Translations under genes and position numbers: made by a program
Shown: positions 54,155 through 64,000 of the stretch, piece by piece
Layout of the letters: each line of letters opens with the position of its first letter
How positions within the stretch are numbered: the first letter of the stretch is position 1
DNA from: Lamellibrachia satsuma
Taxonomy: Eukaryota; Annelida; Polychaeta; Sabellida; Siboglinidae
DNA length: 64,000 bases
Assembly: GCA_033239005.1 (NCBI GenBank)
Contig: BSQZ01000030.1
Span: 3,417,501-3,481,500 of the forward strand
Reading direction: 5' to 3'
Notes under the pieces: generated by a model
What the model was told of the DNA's origin: nothing
The model's input: the letters and a program-made list of their open reading frames with translations, nothing else
The model's database searches: none

Positions 54155-54880
54155 ATATAAACAGCCAATGGCTGTCACATATGTTGTTGCATACTCAACC
54201 ACAGACACATATAAGGACTGCCACATATGTTGTTGCATAATCAACCACAGACACGGATAAAGGCTGTCACATATGTTGTTGCATACTCAACCACAGACAC
54301 AAATAAAGACTGCCACATATGTTGTTGCATACTCAACCACAGACACGGATAAAGGCTGTCACATATGTTGTTGCATACTGAACCACAGACACAAATAAAG
54401 GATGTCACATATGTTGTTGCACACTCAACCACAGACACAAATAAAGACTGCCACATATGTTGTTGCATACTCAACCACAGACACAAATAAAGGATGTCAC
54501 ATATGTTGTTGAATACTCAACCACAGACACAAATAAAGGATGTCACATATGTTGTTGCATACTCAACCACAGACACATATAAAGACGTCCACATATGTTG
54601 TTTCATACTCAACCACAGACACAAATAAAGACTGCCACATATGTTGTTGCATACTCAACCACAGACACGGATAAAGGCTGCCACATATGTTGTTGCATAC
54701 TCAAACACAGACAGGGATAAAGGCTGCCACATATGTTGTTGCATACTCAACCACAGACACGGATAAAGGCTGCCACATATGTTGTTGCATACTCAAACAC
54801 AGACAGGGATAAAGGCTGCCACATGTGTTGTTTCATACTCAACCACAGACACGGATGAAGGCTGCCACATATGTTGTTTA
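54155..54880. repeat. 46-bp minisatellite
   Basis: About 16 copies built on CACATATGTTGTTGCATACT; variable GGATAAAGG/AAATAAAGA tail. Confidence 0.96.
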
Positions 54881-55627
54881 CTTCAACAAATTAAACAGAA
54901 AGCGATGTTAATTTTAATATTAAGCGTGATTTATTTGATCTTAGAAATAATAATAGTAATAATAAAATAATTAGTGTCGCTCAAGTAACACTTAAATGCG
55001 ACATTCAAATTTCATTGTTGTTGAAATAAGTATCGTCAATGAGAAACAGGCTCCAACATGTACAGAACAAATATATTCGCGTGTAAGCCTAGCCCTGCAC
55101 GTTTCACGTGCGTTGACGACTACCAGTGGGCGATAGTTCGTTCGTCAAGTCGATCACAACTTGCTCGTAGATGCGTAGCCTCATTTACCCAGGCTCCGCG
55201 CTGTGGCGCAAACGTTTGTCGCATACATCTTCGCCTGGATGCAGAGTCGGGTTTTCATTGTGATAGAAATTATGTATGCGCCCAAATTCTGGGGGCATAC
55301 ATAATTAGCTAATTACGATGTCATCCGGGCATTTGACTAATTCATAAAATATGAGTTGTATCAGTTGATACGACGTAATTCGAATTAACTTTAAACTTTT
55401 ATATTATTGACACTGACAAGTTAAATCACGCAAACAATTTTTTAGTGAAGCATCTCGATAATGACGCTGATTGGCTGCTGGCGCTTCACGGGAACGCCTA
55501 CACAAAATGGAGTGATCACGGTGGGTAACAACGAGACCACGCCTCTGAGGCCAGACTCTCTTCACGACGAATTTACGAAGCCGAGCGAGAGTCTGATAAG
55601 CGAGACTAGTAGATGCGCAACTCCGAA
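54881..55627. other. Intergenic DNA with one short hairpin
   Basis: A 16-bp inverted repeat (55268-55283 with 55291-55306, loop AAATTCT-type) is present. No gene supported. Confidence 0.45.
55268..55306. repeat. Short inverted repeat
   Basis: Arms TTATGTATGCGCCC and GGGGGCATACATAA, one mismatch, 7-base loop. Confidence 0.75.
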
Positions 55628-55852
55628 TGTACAATACCGACGTAAACTATGGCGGCTCATCCACCGCCAAATGTACAATACCGACGTAAACTATGGCGGC
55701 TCATCCACCGCCAAATGTACAATACCGACGTAAACTATGGCGGCTCATCCACCGCCAAATGTACAATACCGACGTAAACTATGGCGGCTCATCCACCGCC
55801 AAATGTACAATACCGACGTAAACTATGGCGGCTCATCCACCGCCAAATGAAA
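55628..55852. repeat. 44-bp minisatellite
   Basis: Five near-identical copies built on CCGACGTAAACTATGGCGGC. Confidence 0.95.
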
Positions 55853-56159
55853 CCGACGAACAGATGCTGTGTGCGTGCTGGTTGTGAAGAACTGTATTGA
55901 TTTCTCGTCTTTGTTATACGACATGGTAACCGCATAACGTCTTCTACGTAATTAGTTCGGCGTACGTTGTTTTCCTTTGTAATTATTCAGTGGGATATCC
56001 ATGTCGACGTTTGATGAATGGTTGAACACGAAGCATTGACCACAGCAACATCTACCGAGCGCGTTTTCCTGTGTCAGTGTATCTGTTGTCCGCCAGTTGC
56101 CGTCAGGGACGGCTGGCAATAAATAAATCCGCACAAGGAAACCCTGTTTCAGTTCAGGT
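55853..56159. other. 3' flank of gene B
   Basis: Should hold the gene B 3' untranslated region on the minus strand. I found no canonical signal close to the stop. Confidence 0.4.
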
Positions 56160-61637
<5,478 letters not shown>

Positions 61638-61639
61638 CT

Positions 61640-62149
61640 GCAACATTAGCTCGACCTTAGACTGGCTGCTGTGTGTGCGTGCGTGTGTGCGTGTGTGCAT
61701 GTGTGCGTATGTGCCCGCACGGCGTAATATGTCATAACATAACAAGTTAACTGTTGTATCAATGAAAGAGGAAAACAGACGAAGACACAATTGCTATGCC
61801 AACCAACAGGACGTTCATTCTATGTCCACGTCACACGTTGTGATATTAAAGCTGCTTCCTCAAATGGTTCAGCCCATCGTGAATCCGGTTCACTTATGTC
61901 CAGATGTGTAGTGTGTGACTAGTTTAAATAATGTGCGCAGTCTGTTTAATAATTGTTTTTTTTTTCAAAACATCGAAATAATTTACTTTAGTCGTTAGAT
62001 CTGGTAAGGATCAAAATAGTGGACTGTGTGGGTCACTGCTGATCATGGGCGTGACTTCCATCCTCCCACAGATCACATGACAAAGTTACAACATTTCACC
62101 AAGGAAGAAAATCGTGATTTATCAGTATTTCGAATTTCACTTCAGTTAA
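61640..62149. other. Gene B intron or upstream DNA
   Basis: Short GTGTGCGT repeat at 61665-61710. No homolog of gene A exon 4 seen on the minus strand. Confidence 0.45.
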
Positions 62150-62330
62150 TGTTTGAACAAGCATTTACTAATTTAATAGTTTGTCTGATGATTTCACAAA
62201 AACCAACTACAAAAGTGGCACAAACGAACTAGCATGTTGCAGTGGACACGAGGAAGGTTTGATTTTTCGCAAAATTAATCTGAAATGAGACTAGCAAAAA
62301 ACTCGAATTGATTAAGCATTTTTAATGATC
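62150..62330. repeat. Dispersed repeat, copy 2
   Basis: Same element as 56935-57105, same orientation, with scattered differences and a short insertion near TTTGATTTTTCGC. Confidence 0.8.
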
Positions 62331-62454
62331 AAGTCGCTCTGTGTGTGAAGTTACCTCTTCGCTAGTTAAATATCGACGATACTATGTTTTTTTAGACAAC
62401 AATTACACTTTGCAGGTTGTTTTCCGAAACGAACTATTAAAACACGCACACGAA

Positions 62455-62582
62455 TGCGTAGCACGCACGCACGCTCGCGCGCGCACGCGCACTCACACAC
62501 GCACAAACACACACACACACACACACACACAAACACGCATACACGCACGCACGCACGCACACACACACACACACAGCACGCA
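62455..62582. repeat. CACG/CA compound microsatellite
   Basis: CACGCACG, GCGC and CACACA runs with AAACA interruptions. Confidence 0.95.
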
Positions 62583-62868
62583 CGGATACACAGAACAATG
62601 TCAAGCCAATATCGATCCGTTTACGTCGGCAAGTGTCCAGACCAAATGCATCGGCTTTTAAACATCAAATGGAATGAGATTATCAACAACAAGCAAATGC
62701 ATCACGGATGCCACCAACAAAAACACCGAAGCAGATGTGGCATTGGAAACGACGCGGACAACGAAAAGAAAAAGCGCAAAAGAAACAAAAGAAATTGTAC
62801 CGACGAGACGAGAAATAGAAACACTAGGCAGTTAGGACAGAGGACTGACAGATCGACTGCATATAGGT

Positions 62869-62938
62869 GAGTGAGTGAGTGAGTGAGTGAGTGAGTGAGT
62901 GAGTGAGTGAGTGAGTGAGTGAGTGAGTGAGTGAGTGA
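62869..62938. repeat. (GTGA)n microsatellite
   Basis: About 17 GTGA tetramers directly after ATATAG; each also reads as GTGAGT, the consensus splice donor. Confidence 0.96.
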
Positions 62939-63289
62939 ATAATGTTCGTCTTCTTCTGACAGTCTATTTATTGTCTTGTCTCCTTGTCGTTACCTCTTCA
63001 CTGACACCCGTCGGCAGCTCGGGCCTGCGGCACTTGCACGCAACGTCTCGTCACTCTGACAAGATCGTCGGTGATGTTTGTCCGGTGTCAGTGCACACTG
63101 ACGGGCGCGCAACAGACTTCGTGACCAGAATAAAGTGATCTAGTCTAGCGCTAGACTAACGCCGTCGTCGACACGACGGGCCCAGGACGACCCAACACGA
63201 CGCCCAGCCGCCGAGTGTCGGATCTCTCACAATAGGCTGCATTGTTGTACGGGTTACGTCTTCTCCAGCTACGTGACGTGTAAGTCGAC
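62939..63289. other. Possible terminal exon, weak
   Basis: An acceptor-like CTTCTTCTGACAG (to 62962) is followed by an open plus reading VYLLSCLLVVTSSLTPVG to a TGA at 63136-63138. There is no ATG in frame. The hydrophobic start is suggestive, but nothing links it to a gene. Confidence 0.15.
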
Positions 63290-64000
63290 ATCATCATCTC
63301 GTCTAGTCGGCCGGACTACGGTCCCATGATAGTTGTTCACCATCTCATCTAGTCGGCAGGACGACGGTCCCATGATAGTTGTTCACCATCTCATCTAGTC
63401 GGCCAGACGACGGTCCCATGATAGTTGTTCACCATCTCATCTAGTCGGCCGGACTACGGTCCCATGATAGTTGTTCACCATCTCATCTAGTCGGCCGGAC
63501 GACGGTCCCATGATAGTTGTTCACCATCTCATCTAGTCGGATGGAGGACGGTCCCATGATAGTTGTTCACCATCTCATCTAGTCGGCCAGACGACGGTCC
63601 CATGGTAGTTGTTCACCATCTCATCTAGTCGGCCGGACGACGGTCCCATGGTAGTTGTTCACCATCTCATCTAGTCGGCCGGACGACGGTCCCATGATAG
63701 TTGTTCACCATCTCATCTAGTCGGCCGGACGACGGTCCCATGATATTTGTTCACCATCTCATCTAGTCGGCCGGACTACGGTCCCATGATAGTTGTTCAC
63801 CATCTCATCTAGTCGGCCGGACGACGGTCCCATGATAGTTGTTCACCATCTCATCTAGTCGGCCGGACTACGGTCCCATGGTAGTTGTTCACCATCTCAT
63901 CTAGTCGGCCGGACGACGGTCCCATGATAGTTGTTCACCATCTCATCTAGTCGGCCGGACGACGGTCCCATGGTAGTTGTTCACCATCTCATCTAGTCGG
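63290..64000. repeat. 45-46 bp minisatellite, runs off the edge
   Basis: At least 15 copies built on CATCTCATCTAGTCGGCC with GGACGACGG/GGACTACGG and ATGATAG/ATGGTAG variants. Array continues beyond the window. Confidence 0.95.

Noticed and set aside
55461..55733. 90-codon plus ORF
   Set aside because: Its second half is the 44-bp array, and a minus ORF overlaps it; no family signal.
62454..62870. 138-codon plus ORF ending at the (GTGA)n tract
   Set aside because: First half is microsatellite translation. The second half is Lys/Arg/Asn-rich as expected of A-rich DNA, with no family signal.
62935..63138. 67-codon ORF with a signal-like start
   Set aside because: It begins with GTG in the repeat and has no ATG; kept only as a weak possible exon.

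Overview
This is repeat-dominated nuclear DNA from an animal. Spliced genes with GT/AG introns, a eukaryotic tRNA-Arg with internal A and B boxes and a T-run terminator, CR1-like non-LTR retrotransposons and long (TA)n, (TG)n and (CT)n tracts exclude bacteria and viruses. The mix of many unrelated minisatellites and cysteine-rich secreted-type genes would suit a mollusc or another lophotrochozoan, but that is inference and no species can be named.

Three coding loci can be supported. Gene A (+, exons from 12649 to 37693) has eight exons that I rebuilt from splice sites, cysteine pattern and intron phase. It encodes about 464 residues of a cysteine-rich extracellular protein made of two tandem four-exon domains, with a hydrophobic C-terminal tail; the signal-peptide exon was not found. 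Gene B (-, 61637 to 56160) is an inverted paralog covering A's second domain in four exons with identical phases; three of the four exon lengths match A exactly (151, 140 and 160 nt). Its 5' exons should lie beyond the right edge. Gene C (+, about 52964-53239) is a short cysteine-rich secreted-type ORF or last exon. A tRNA-Arg(UCG) lies at 1835-1907.

Mobile elements are four copies of one CR1-like LINE (9705-11762 minus, 12850-13140 minus, 28831-30146 minus, 40861-43489 plus) and two copies of a tRNA-derived SINE (25205-25720 and 46558-46885). Most of the remaining sequence is tandem arrays of 2 to about 101 bp units, in more than 40 distinct families. Nearly all long ORFs (up to 682 codons) are translations of these arrays and are not genes.

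Layout: 1-12.6 kb tRNA, arrays and LINE copy 1; 12.6-37.7 kb gene A, whose introns hold LINE copies, a SINE, large arrays and a hairpin; 37.7-52.9 kb arrays, LINE copy 3 and the second SINE; 53 kb gene C; 54-56 kb arrays; 56.2-61.6 kb gene B; 62-64 kb simple repeats and a 45-bp-class array running off the edge.

The most notable observations concern how the arrays arose. In both paralogs a minisatellite is built from the last exon bases plus the splice donor, giving tandem decoy donors (71 bp units after gene A exon 7, 40 bp units after the corresponding-family exon of gene B). In two LINE copies a (TA)n tract expanded at the same reverse-transcriptase codons. LINE copy 1 sits inside a 36-bp minisatellite with a short target duplication.
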